Origin: Spongospora subterranea f. sp. subterranea | Lineage: Eukaryota; Endomyxa: Phytomyxea; Phytomyxea; Plasmodiophorida | Direction: 5' to 3' | NCBI GenBank assembly: GCA_049724395.1 | Contig: JAUGWO010000104.1 | Location: forward strand, 1 to 64,000 | Length of the DNA stretch: 64,000 nucleotides | Shown: positions 37,226 to 47,962 of the stretch, in pieces | How positions within the stretch are numbered: the first letter of the stretch is position 1 | Layout of the letters: each line of letters opens with the position of its first letter | Made by a program: the position numbers and the translations under genes | The notes under the pieces: generated by a model | Database searches by the model: none | What the model saw: the letters and a program-made list of their open reading frames with translations, nothing else | Told to the model about the DNA's origin: nothing

Positions 37226-37450
37226 TCTTACCTTGATGCCACGCCTTGCATAACTATTCAATACATACTGATAAAATTGCTACAAAGAGCGATCAAATTT
37301 TCGGAAAACTCGCAGATTTTCGGAGTGCTGATTTGCGTGCGCAGTCCGTCAACGGGTACTGAAATTTGCTGATCTCGCTGATAAGGGCTCGTCCGTGTGT
37401 CGTCCTCACAAATCTAGCCATTTATTTTCCAAATTACCGTTTTGAGAGTA

Positions 37451-37903
37451 ATGGTGTCGTCCGTTTCAGCGTCTTTCAAGGCTAAAGTCAGCAGTCATGT
37501 TCAGAATCAAGCCGCTAAAGTTCACAACTCCAGGAAGAAATCACAGGTCAAAGAAATTTCAGCAGCCAAGCCTGAGGTGGATACCAAGACATCCAGCGAG
37601 CCCCATCCCGCCTTGCAATATTTGACTCTGTGGGATTCTGATAAATCTCAATGGAAATTTGCCAAAGCTCGTCAGATTTGGTTGTTGAAGAACATGATGA
37701 ATCGCGATAAAATTCCCAAAGCGTCGTTCAAAATGTTGCTCCGTTATATCAACAGTATGACAGGGCATGCGAGAACTGCCAGTATTGAGAAAGTCAAAGC
37801 CATTCTTGCCCAAACACCAAACGGAGAAGAGGACAAAACCCTTCGAAAATTTCAAAGGCGAGCGAAGTGCATACTAGCCGTTTTAGATGCTGATCATGAA
37901 TAG
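37451..37903 (+). CDS. WKF-domain protein (C7orf50-like)
   Basis: A Lys/Ser-rich N-terminus is followed by a conserved helical domain: YLTLWDSDKSQWKFAKARQI, WLLKNMMNRDKIPKASFKML and YINSMTGHARTASIEKVKAI. The WKF tripeptide followed by KARQ.WLLKN is the signature of the small nucleolar WKF family (human C7orf50), thought to act in ribosome biogenesis. The ATG at 37451 is the first in frame, giving about 150 residues, a normal size. It is unspliced, unlike its neighbours, and converges with the hydrolase gene 55 bp downstream. Confidence 0.82.
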   Translation: MVSSVSASFKAKVSSHVQNQAAKVHNSRKKSQVKEISAAKPEVDTKTSSEPHPALQYLTLWDSDKSQWKFAKARQIWLLKNMMNRDKIPKASFKMLLRYINSMTGHARTASIEKVKAILAQTPNGEEDKTLRKFQRRAKCILAVLDADHE

Positions 37904-37958
37904 ACTCATCCTCATTTCAAATAATATATCTTGTTTATAATATTGCCGCAAACTTTCA

Positions 37959-39306
37959 TCAATCAGTCTGATTTCTTCTCTGTATGAGCCACTGAATAAT
38001 CCTGTCAGATGCTTTGTTCGCCATGTACTTCTTCGTGCATATGGTAATGGAATTTGCTGTATTGCCACTACGATCGAAAATACTGCTGGCGTAGATGAAC
38101 AGCCACGGATTTTGGAGTTCTTCACATGGAAGAGATGATTTGCCGAGATTCGCTTCATCTCTTGTAGCTACTGTCCTCCAATACTGACCAATCAAATATC
38201 TGTAGGATACTTCATCCATGTTGCTCAAATCAGAGTCGATCATCGGCTTAGCAAATGCAAATATGATACGTATTAGACCTGAAAATGATGAAATTGTGCT
38301 TGCCACAACTCGAGATAAGGTCACAGGCAAAACTGATTGTGTTGGTTCCGGTTTGCCACATTGCACACCATTCAGCGAGATTCCTGATATCGACAAATAC
38401 TTGCTAGCGAAAAGAGATTTGAAAGTTAGAGCAGCAGCATGGCCTGCTTCGTGACCAACTAAAACAGCGTTGGCTCTAGCGGCACCGCCAGGTGGAAGCT
38501 CCGCGTTGAAAACACGCTCAATATTAAAAGCGTCTTGGAATTGAGAAAGCTGCTGTGGTGATGGCGGTGACAAACCAGTTCCAGGGAGATCATATGCGCA
38601 TACTCGGGTGTGGTCAGATAGGAGGTCAATATAGTGAGATAGTGCAGGAGAAGGGACTGAATATGAGCTAGTCATAACGATCAATGTGTTGTCTGTGATA
38701 TCTCCTTTACACCAATAGTGAATTGGTACTTGGCCGTCGTTCGTGAAAAATTTAGGAGGAAAACGGTACAGCTGGTATGTTCCCAGAATGGAATCGGTAA
38801 ACGCGGATAAGGCGACGGAACTGAGCAGAAAAACGAATGATATATGTGCCCAAGGGCGTTGCACATAGCTTGTTTGGTTGTAAATTTTGACTGAAGAAAT
38901 ATGACATACAATAGCTATCATGAGTGTGAATACGATATCTGATAGAATGTCAAGCTGAAATGGGATTTTCAAGAGCAATATGCTCGAAGCGACGGCGCGC
39001 AGAGCGCATGATAACGCCACGATGGCGAAGGGTACTTTCAATGGATGAGTAGATATAAGCCTTGAACTGGCGATGACAATTAGGATCCATGCAAACCCTA
39101 ATGTAACCGAGACATTCAGTCAAGAACTGCACCTGAATGCACAGGTCATTTCACTGCTAGAGCTTACCTAAACTGAGGTTATATGTAGCTAATAGTATCA
39201 AGAAGCAAATAACAATGATGATAAACACCAGGAGGGGTGAAGAGCGTTTGAGCTTCAGGAAACAATGTGCAGTTTTCAGTTGAAAATGGCTTGATGATGA
39301 CAACAT
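37959..39306 (-). CDS. Membrane-anchored alpha/beta-hydrolase-fold protein
   Basis: A first exon from ATG 39306 ([20 protein letters not shown], then a membrane span) joins at a GTAAGC...TTAG intron to [20 protein letters not shown] and the long exon. The N-terminal ~130 residues hold about four to five hydrophobic spans. The remainder looks like an alpha/beta hydrolase: strand-loop [19 protein letters not shown] (oxyanion/strand 4 region) and [13 protein letters not shown] at the nucleophile elbow. There the usual GxSxG Ser is Glu (codon GAA). Unless another residue serves, the classical mechanism is lost. The substrate is unknown. It shares a 630-bp divergent promoter region with the Sel1-repeat gene. 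Confidence 0.7.
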
Positions 39307-39938
39307 GATGCAATCCAAACAATGACCAACCCAAAGCCTGAGACCGACAAGTACCTCTGCATCGGCCGCTAAACTGCCAGACTGCAGGACAACATGTCAC
39401 ATGCAATTCATGAGTTCATGCAACGGAATTGCCTGCTCGTCATGAGACATGCCGGTTACTATGACTATGGGGCAATTGCGTCGGACAAGCATCAGGACGA
39501 ATGCGCTGTGAAGAGAGATATTGAGTCTAGCGTATTCCCCCTGAAGGTGGAGCTATAGATTGGACTCATGCCCGCTGGAGTCATCGTTTGCATTGAAGAG
39601 AGGCGGTTCAGTTAACAGAATGAATTTTGAAATGAAGAAGATCTAACGAGAGCTGAGCCATGGCGTGGTAATGTAAATCAGTGCCCCCTGTTAAGACATC
39701 CCCTGTCAGAGCAGGGCCTCCTCCCATTGTCAATAATCCACCCTGCGCCACTCGTGCAGAGATTAGCTTGGTACCCGTCGTAACATCATCTGGTCCTACA
39801 CCCCTTTACATGGTGTCTCTTCATTATTATTATTATTATTATTCTCCTTATCGACGAGAGTGGGGTGTCGTCGCCTTCGATGATCATAGCCTGATCGGTA
39901 CGGCTTCATTCACAGTATCAGAATAAATCTGTACATCC
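39307..39938. other. Divergent promoter region
   Basis: Lies between the hydrolase (-) and Sel1-repeat (+) start codons. It holds a short TTA triplet run (39824-39843). An open frame at + 39681-39926 is probably chance. Confidence 0.4.
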
Positions 39939-42900
39939 ATGTCCTCGGCTGTTTCCGTTCCGGTTCTTCGTCAGGTTCTCAATGAGGACGATACGAACCA
40001 AATATTCAAGAAGGGCAAAGTATTATCTGAGAGAACTGGGGATATTGTTCGCCGAGATAAAGCGTGCACCCTATATGATCGGCTAATTCAGCACTCATCG
40101 TTGTTAACTGATGCCCAACGTGAGGTAAGAGGCATTTCTCATGAACTGGCTTTGGTTTGACGTATGCGAAATTGATACGAGGAATTACTCCAGGAATTTA
40201 ATCAAGCTGGAGGCGGAAAGGCCCTATATTGTATATGTACAATTGGACCTCACGCCTTAGACAAGAATGGGCTTTTGAATATGAGGTGAGATTGTATTCT
40301 AGTTTCTGTTTGTAACTCAATTAATTGATTAGGATGGGTGCAGATTCCCGTAGTAAACCCTGTGAATGTCCATGTTCGCAATGCAGCGCTAGACGAGGCT
40401 CAGAGCACTCTCAGTTCCTGGTTGGCGTTATGTATTCTCAAGGGTTCGGGGCAGTGAAAAACATGAACCAAGCGTTCCATTGGTTCAGTCAAGCTGCTAA
40501 CAAGGAGTGTCTCCCTGCTATGTTCGCCCTCGGCTACATGTACGATAATGGCCTGGGCGTCAGGCAAAATTACGACGAAGCTATGCTCTGGTATACGCGA
40601 GCAGCCAATAGCGGATATGCTGCTGCCAAGTTTCAGCTGGGCTGTATGTATGAGATGGGTCTTGGAGTCCAGGCTAGCTTTTCGTCAGCCCTTGATCTGT
40701 GGAGCGAAGCTGCACAGAAGAAGTATTTGCCAGCTATGCTTCGGCTGGCGTATGTGTTCAAACACGGTGAAGGTGTTGAGCAAAATCTAGCGGAGGCAGG
40801 CGTCCTGTATAAACAAGCGGCTAAAATGGGAGATGCTGCTGCTCAAACTACTGTCGGATTCATGTACGAGCAAGGGCATGGTTTCAAACAGGATTATCGG
40901 CAGGCATTAAAATGGTATACCATGGCTGCAGAGGCTGGTGACCTGACGGCGCAAGCGAATTTAGCTAGTATGTATGAGCGAGGGTGTGGTGTGGAGCGAG
41001 ATTTAGAAAAAGCGCTATACTGGTTTGAGTTGGCTGCCCAACAAAATGATTCCACAGCCCAGCTCATTCTTGGCACAATGTATGAAAGAATTGAGGTTAA
41101 TCCATCCACATCGTGCTTCTGAATGATTCACCTATATGTACCAATCCAGGATTATTTTCGAGCGTTTTCTTGGTTTGAGCACGCGGCTGAGCAAGCTAAT
41201 CCAGAGAGGCACAACGTAGAGTGGCCGATATGCTGATAAGAGGACAAGGTGTTGATGTTGACGTTTCGAGGGCAATATTCTGGTATGAACATGCCGCCGA
41301 TGGAGGAGATGTCGAAGCTATGATAAGCCTAGGGTGCATGTATGACGATGGAGTGCTAGTTCGTCGAGATGTAGAAAAATCGTTTCGATATTTTGAAACT
41401 GGGACGGTAGCCGGGAACCCGTATTGCCAATTTCGGACAGGGCAAATGATTGAAAGAGGTCAAGGTGTACGAGCGAATCCAAAAGATGCTTTGCACTATT
41501 ATAAACTCAGCGCTGCTGCCGACGAACCTGCTGTAAGCCCAAGAGGTTCCATCATTATACCTAATGTTCAACTTGTGATAGGCGATATTGGCATTAGGGC
41601 ACCTCTACGAACATGGATCACTTGTACCTGAGGATTTACCAAGAGCAATATCTTTATTCAATCGTGCCATCCAGCTGGGATTACCCGACGCTAACGCTGC
41701 GTTAGGCTCTTTGTATTTGAAAGGTCGCGGAGTGGAAAAAGACGTTAGGAAGGCTATAGAATTATATGAACAGGCCGCTGCAGCTGGCTGTGCTGAAGCC
41801 GATTATTGTCTCGGTTTTCTGTTTAAGTCTGGTTCTGACGGGGTTCCTCCCAATCTTGATCGAAGTGTTAAACATTTCACGTTGGCTGCCAAAGCTGGCG
41901 ATGACCGCTCACAGTTTAGCTTAGGTTGCATGTATAAGAAGGGATTAAGTGTGGTGCAAAGTTTTGAGACTGCAGCGTACTGGTTCAAAAAAGCAGCAAA
42001 AGCTGGTGATGATCGGGCTCAAGCATCGTTGGGTCGACTATACGAAACAGGAAAAGGGCTGCCCATCGATTATAAAAAGGCGATGGTGTGGTATGAAAGG
42101 GCTGCATCTCAAGGGAACGTCAAGAGCATGGTTAGTTTGGGGTCCCTGTACGAAAAAGGCTTGGGTGCAAAAGTCAATTTGGAACAAGCCGTCAAGTTTT
42201 ATGGGCAAGCTGCTGCTGCCGGCTGGGCCGAAGGTCAATGCGCTCTTGGAGTCATGTTTGACCATGGTCGGGGTGTCAAGCAGTCATACAAAAAGGCATA
42301 CGCTTTATATTTACAGGCTGCCCAACAACACTATCCAAAGGCCATGTTCTACCTAGCATATATGCTCCAATATGGCCAAGGGGTGGAAAAGAATGTTCAG
42401 GACTCTTTGAAGTGGTACAAGGCGGCTGCCGAAGCCAACGATCCCGATGCAGCATTTCATCTAGCTAGGTTGCTGGAAGAAGGGGGCGCAGGATCGGGGC
42501 AGAGTCAACAGGCACATAAATGGTACGTAACCGCAGCTCAAGCAGGCCATGCTGGGGCGATCGACCGTCTCAAAGAGATGGGATCCTCAATCAGCGGGAT
42601 ATCGACAGTGAAACCAAAGGACGTCAGTCGTTTAGCTATGAATATGCCTAAGCAAACTCGATATCAGCAACAACCAGCAGCATCGACATCATATCACGTC
42701 AGAGGACGGCACAGTTTTGACGATGAAAGCGAGCCAGCAGTACATCAGCGTGCAGCGGTACCAAATCAGGGTTCCACTGCCTTTCCAACTGCTATTTCAG
42801 CTTCCAGAACAGGGAGCAATGTCACCACCACAGGCAAATCCAGGACACACCAAGTTACTACCGGTAGTCAGGATTTTGCTTCAGCTCCACGAATTGATTC

Positions 42901-43045
42901 ATCGACGACTCCGCCAACTGCCCCTTTGGACGCAAATCCAGTTAGTAGGCAACTGGTCGGGCGAATGCGAACTCTGTGGGGAGATCAGTGGACAAATCCA
43001 GAATCAAATGACGGAACAAGCACTAAGATAGATGGTCAATCGTAA
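39939..43045 (+). CDS. Sel1-like repeat protein (~20 repeats)
   Basis: Sel1 repeats are helix-turn-helix solenoids used as scaffolds. After two short N-terminal exons (MSSAVSVPVLRQVLNEDDTN...) the repeats begin at about 40415 with FLVGVMYSQGFGAVKNMNQA and continue to about 42580. Each repeat fits LG.MY..G.GV..D...A..W...AA..G. Introns fall near 41095-41150, 41205 and 41535-41590. The last ~150 residues are Ser/Thr/Gln-rich and probably disordered. There is no signal peptide or membrane span, so it is not the ER protein SEL1L/Hrd3; it is more like cytosolic Sel1-repeat scaffolds (for example, activators of chitin synthase III in fungi). A Cys cluster, CECPCSQCSARRG, sits just before the solenoid. 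The partner is unknown. Confidence 0.85.
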
Positions 43046-43194
43046 TAGGACCCAATAATAATGCAAAACAAATTACTTATTAAAGCATATATTGGGGTCG
43101 CATCACATTTGGACAATGTTTGTATTGTTATTTGATGTTAAGCGGAAGGAAATCACACAATGAATAATTCGTGCATCATAATCCCGTTGGTTGG

Positions 43195-44448
43195 TTATGA
43201 CACAAAAGGCAGATCGTTGAGAAATCGTTTGATCATGTCGAAGGCGTGTGATGGCTGATCAGCTGGAACCATGTGGCCAGCATTCATGACCAGAACATGG
43301 GTTAGACTGGACCCGGATCTCACATACCCTGCTACGGTCCCATCCACCTTCCACTCGACATTTTCCCCATTCAGATATTCCCTTTGGCCATCCCACTCCA
43401 GATATCCTTCCAGCATTGTCTCCACCCCAATGTAATTGCATATCCAATCGAACTGGCCATTGAACAGCAACACCCGACTATGCCTCACTACTTCCTGTAA
43501 ATACTGAAGGGACGAAACCATATCATCCGCCCGCAAGGCATCAAACACAGATTTCCCATCGTCTTCATTGAAAATTTTATCGCCAACATGTAGCGCTTGG
43601 CGAACTTCGGGAAGTGTGAGCCATTTGTCGAACGGCAATGGCAAGTCTGCTTGGCCACTGAAATCCCTAACATCATATGGAGAGAAGCTGCCACCGCTTC
43701 CGTAGATGAATTCAGCGACTTGATCCCATGCTTGGGTGGACTCCAGCATCCTTCCTTTCTCCATCAGCTCCATGACCTTTTCCATCAACCTGTCCGCCTT
43801 CCTTTTCTGCTCAGCGTTTAGCAAACCATGGTGATGAGCGTGGTCGGTATAGCCTGGGATTTGCGCCTCAGGATGGGTCCATGGCCCACATAATGCGATT
43901 CCCTCCAGGTTGATCATGGCATCTTCCCCATTCGCCTGCTCATTCCACTTGATGATATGATAGGCAATCGTCGGTATGTATTTGCCAGCGTACGATTCCC
44001 CGGTTAAAAACAGATCGCAGGCTTGATATTCAGGAAATTTTTTGTAAAACAAGGTCAGGAATCGAATGAAATCTTGAGCACCTTCCTTGTCGTTTCTCAC
44101 ATACCGATTTGGGTCGTTGGTATAAGAGAAACCGGTTCCGACGGGATAGTCGACAAACATTAGATGAGCATGTTGATGCCAGGAATATGGGTTAGAGGAA
44201 AGATTCAATTGTTCATCAACAGTGTATGGCCCGATGTTTTCAGCGAACAGCCCATAAAGAGATGATGAACCTGGACCGCCTTGTAGCCAGATAACCAGAG
44301 GTGTTCGCTTCAGTGGTATGTCGGAGTTGCTGCTCTGAAATAACCAGAAGAACAGGTTCGACTGTGTATAGTCTTCAACGGTGATGAATCCCGAGTATTG
44401 CGGGTGATGCGGGACTCCAAACCCTGGCAAATACGTAACTTGTGCCAT
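43195..44448 (-). CDS. Serine carboxypeptidase (S10, CPVL-like)
   Basis: S10 enzymes remove C-terminal residues at acid pH in lysosomes or vacuoles. The fold and triad are complete: PLVIWLQGGPGSSSLYGLFA (oxyanion loop), LFLTGESYAGKYIPTIA (catalytic Ser), LLFNGQFDWICNYIG (Asp) and VMNAGHMVPADQPSHAFDM (His). The sequence is nearest to vitellogenic-like carboxypeptidases. The first ATG in frame is at 44448 and gives MAQVTYLPGFGVPHHPQYSG, which is where the mature enzyme usually starts. No signal peptide is visible. The frame stays open upstream to at least 44538, so a spliced leader exon may lie in 44450-44690, where a TATA-like TTATATATATTC occurs on this strand. It is apparently otherwise intronless. 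Confidence 0.93.
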   Translation of the reverse strand: MAQVTYLPGFGVPHHPQYSGFITVEDYTQSNLFFWLFQSSNSDIPLKRTPLVIWLQGGPGSSSLYGLFAENIGPYTVDEQLNLSSNPYSWHQHAHLMFVDYPVGTGFSYTNDPNRYVRNDKEGAQDFIRFLTLFYKKFPEYQACDLFLTGESYAGKYIPTIAYHIIKWNEQANGEDAMINLEGIALCGPWTHPEAQIPGYTDHAHHHGLLNAEQKRKADRLMEKVMELMEKGRMLESTQAWDQVAEFIYGSGGSFSPYDVRDFSGQADLPLPFDKWLTLPEVRQALHVGDKIFNEDDGKSVFDALRADDMVSSLQYLQEVVRHSRVLLFNGQFDWICNYIGVETMLEGYLEWDGQREYLNGENVEWKVDGTVAGYVRSGSSLTHVLVMNAGHMVPADQPSHAFDMIKRFLNDLPFVS

Positions 44449-44816
44449 GATGTCTTCGCAATTTCGCGTCGGGTTTGTCACGGTGACTGGACGGCGGTGA
44501 CGATTTTTACCAGAGAAATACTTAAGTTGTGAGGACAAGCGAGCGAACTGTACAAAAACGACTGGTCCACGGTACGGGTTGAAACGGTCAAAGGTCCGCC
44601 CCCGGTCGGAGGTTTGTCCTTCGGCCGACCGGGTCGATTATCGCTCCAGTCCACAGTCAATGGGACGCATTTTTGGACTCTTGTGAATATATATAAATAA
44701 ACATCTCCGCACTCTACTGAACTGCATGCTTGTCCATTAGAGAAACTTTGGATAGAATTCAGCCCATGTTCAACCGTCTACGACAGAAAACAGTGACAAA
44801 ATGTCTTAAATATGAA
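44449..44816. other. Upstream region of the carboxypeptidase
   Basis: Contains the likely promoter (TATA-like at about 44684-44695, minus strand) and perhaps an unseen leader exon. A GC-rich inverted pair, GACCGGGGGCGGACC-like, lies at about 44590-44620. Confidence 0.4.
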
Positions 44817-46608
44817 TTATTTTCTTGTATTTTTTTTATTGGCTTTGGCAAGCTGCTTATTCCTCAGATCTTGCCATGCATCAACATCGAAATAATGTGA
44901 CATCTGCCTGCCGGCTGAATCATCTGGCAATCCAGCAGCTTCCCAGTGACTAGAAAATATAATAAGACGACCATTAACTTAAAAGTAGAACAGTGGTACC
45001 TCTGATCAGGACCGGTCTGTCTAAAGCGTTTTCCTCGGGAGATAAAAGCAGCAACTTTGAATTTCTATATCATCTTGTTTGTTGATACCACAGAGTTCAG
45101 GGAAGTTTTGCAAGTTGTCAAAAGTGTGAGAGGCTGACGATCGGATTCTCAGCGTTGGAGGTAGTAATCCTTCACGAAACCATGATGAGATTCGAGACGT
45201 TGTAAACGGTCCTGACAAGAACAGTAAAGCACAATCGTGAACGCAACCTCGAAAAAATCACCTTGCTCCTGGCCGGCAGAATCGATATAGTACCAACCGT
45301 GAACAGAATCCTCTGGGACCTGAACATTCCATTGTAGTGGGGCTGGAGGTCGATGAGCTGCCCACCCAGGACAAGGCTGGCGATTTGCGAAAATTGTGAA
45401 CATAGTCTCGTCACAGCTGCGGATTTTGACAGCTGAACAAACCGAATACATAATTCAGTCTAAAAAATGTTCTCACGAATAGGGTGGGCTTACCGGGACT
45501 GATTAACTGTTTATCAAACCAAGCCCGCATATGTTTTGAGGGAAATGGCCCCTGCTCTTCCCCATTATCATCAATATAAAACCAGGTCAACGATTCTTCT
45601 GCTTCAGCAGCAGCGGCAGCCTCTGCAGCAGGATTTCGAACAGGGATAGGAGGACGGTTGAAAACCTCAAGGAAGTCCTCTCCTAATGGCTCAAAATCAT
45701 ACCCACCGACAATCCGAACCTAACACAATAAGCACGTTTACGGAAAGAAAATACCCAGTACCTTGACGTGATTATGAAGAAACCCCAGCTTCGCCCAAGT
45801 AATCATTTGCTGGGCTGGAAACGGGCCTTGCTCATCTCCACAATCATCAATATAATACCATGAGCTCTCTGTAGCAGTGTCCTGCTTATCGTTTAAGAAA
45901 CTATCAGATGAAAACACAATCAAGATTTACAGCTTTAGGCACAGGTTTACTCATTTCTTCGATCTGTTCGTCTTCATCAAATTCATGAGGTGCATTATCA
46001 GTTGAACGAGTAACTCCGACAGCCGCTGCCGCATCTCTGAAAATCGCTGCATGGGTCCCAAGGAATCCGAAATCCTACAACCATGTTAAGAGTATTACAA
46101 AACAACAAGCGGAGCCTTTACCCGTTGAGACTTTGGCCGGACCATAACAGAAGCACTGAAATGCCCAGACACATACCATGATCCCATTGTGGACAACGGG
46201 AAAGGGCCTTGCTCTTCGCCTGAAATCCGATAGAAACCGTAATCAATGTCATGAGCAAAACACGGTGGAGCATTTCATAACATAAATTAAATGAGGCGCT
46301 ACGCTGAGAGTGAAATTGAACGAATTCTAGTGAATCTGTTCCGTACCGTCAGCGTCCAAATAAAACCATTCCTCTTTGCTAATATCATTTTTCTCCACAT
46401 TTACTGTATTGAACGCCTCAACCACCTGAGGTTTAGTAAACTCGGGAGCCGGTCGAATAGTGCTCAGCGGCTTAAAAATCGATTTGCGCTCGGTTCGAAC
46501 AAGCAAATCCGGTCTGAGCCATCCAACCGCGAACCAATCCGCCATATCCGACGTTGGGAACGGCCCTTGGACGATTCCGCTGTCGTCGACATAAAGCCAT
46601 TGCTGCAT
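44817..46608 (-). CDS. Multi-GYF (GYF_2-like) protein with five modules
   Basis: GYF-type modules bind proline-rich partners or act as small adaptor folds. Five similar blocks occur on this strand, each W[YFL]Y[IVL]D..G.EQGPFP...M..W...G.L: QQWLYVDDSGIVQGPFP (about 46605), EEWFYLDADGTEQ continuing EQGPFPLSTM (about 46340/46215), SSWYYIDDCGDEQGPFPAQQ (about 45850), LTWFYIDDNGEEQGPFPSKH (about 45580), and GWYYIDSAGQEQG continuing with WFREGLLPP (about 45290/45165). Introns cut several modules at nearly the same place, right after EQ(G). The C-terminus has SAGRQMSHYFDVDAWQDLRN and a Lys/Asn-rich tail. Start ATG 46608, stop TAA 44817-44819. The exact function is unknown; duplication of one exon pair probably built it. 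Confidence 0.75.
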
Positions 46609-46952
46609 ATCCGTCAACGATATAGCTGTGATACGCTGACGATATATAATATAATATGACAATGTCGGAACAATCACCGCCGTAGATGATGGGGTGTAAT
46701 GTGACAATAGGCCGCGCCGTCCTGGACACGATCATCCCCTTGACGGGGAATCCCCGGGCTCGGCCTCCCAACTGCCTATTGAAAAGCGGACACGGGACGA
46801 CACGCTGCATGAAATGGGCCTCGATGGGTTAATTCATCGCCGCGACCAACGGTTTTGTGTTAGCAGATAGGGTGTGCGCTCGAACCAGATTATGATTCGT
46901 AACTTTTCTAAGAAGCAATAAAGAGAATACTACGTACAGAAGTTTCCTTAAT
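46609..46952. other. Intergenic, TIM21 to multi-GYF gene
   Basis: No gene is recognised. It should hold the multi-GYF promoter and the TIM21 3' UTR. Confidence 0.35.
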
Positions 46953-47716
46953 TTATTGACTTGTTGCCTGCTCATCGCGCCTGTCCACAACGTACACAGG
47001 CTTCCCTGTTAAATTGATTCCAGAGTTAATCAGTGATGGAATGTGCATTGTTTGGCACATACGACGTGGGCAATCCACAATGATGTAGTTAAAGTCCAAT
47101 CCTCCAAACCAGCCAGACTGTTTCGCTTCAGCGAATACATCTCCTTGTGCATTTGGCCCACTAATATGATATTGCACCTAACCCATGATCATAGAATTAC
47201 CATTTGCCTCAAATGCGCCGTCCAGAAACAAATTACTTTGACGTGCTTGACACCGTCGACAACCTCTTGGTTATGTACCAACTGGCTTCTTCGTCTGGAT
47301 CCTTCGCCAAACGCTTTCATCGGTGTGCCAATAATTTTAATAACCTAAACACCATTGGCCTATGCTCAGGAAGGGCGACCAATCGTCCCATCCGCCCCTG
47401 ACCTCCTCATCTTCCCGAATTCGATCAAACGATTTATCCCGAACTTTATATGGACTTGATGGCGAAAACAGTGCACTACTGATAGAATACACGACCGCAC
47501 CAGTCAGGATTATGCTACCTCCAACAAACGCGAAGTTGACTGAGGTTTTGGCAACTAATGAAACGTATGATGAGTGATGGTGAACCATGACGATGGAGGT
47601 AGATCAACCACATCACAACCTTCCTTCACGGTCTGGATGGCATGTTGCCGAGATTCCGCCTTGGTTAACTGGTTCGTGGCGAACGACCTGCGGGCCAGAT
47701 GCACCAGGCGCGACAT
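46953..47716 (-). CDS. TIM21: TIM21, mitochondrial TIM23-complex subunit
   Basis: TIM21 sits in the inner membrane and links the TOM and TIM23 translocases. ATG 47716 gives MSRLVHLARRSFATNQLTKA, a basic presequence. A GTTGTG...CATTAG intron joins TVKE to VAKTSVNFAFVGGSIILTGA, the single membrane span. The intermembrane-space domain follows, with SSPYKVRDKSFDRIREDEEV; two or three more exons carry IIGTPMKAFG...RRR-type text, the QYHISGPNAQGDVFAEAKQ strand, DFNYIIVDCPRR and the tail KPVYVVDRRDEQ. The family pattern is strand text of the form F.I.G...G.V..E........F.YI.V, as seen here. The stop is TAA 46953-46955. Moderate sequence conservation leaves a little doubt. Confidence 0.8.
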
Positions 47717-47962
47717 GATGTTCGTGTACTAGGGACAACGACAAAACCAGTGTAAGGGCGAACTCCGGTCTCCGTCACGGGCATCATGGCAGGAAGGGTG
47801 TGTGTAGAGGCCGACGACAATGCATTAAGGCCAAATCATCCCTAGGGACGGCCGACCATTTGGTGATCGCTGACGTTTGCAAAAACATAGACTCATTACG
47901 ATCTGATGTTCTTTATAAATGAACGTTGAAACTGCATTGGGTATATATGGGGTTGATCGCGA

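Noticed and set aside
43195-44538. Extended carboxypeptidase start at 44538
   Set aside because: It begins with TTG, not ATG; the first ATG in frame is at 44448.
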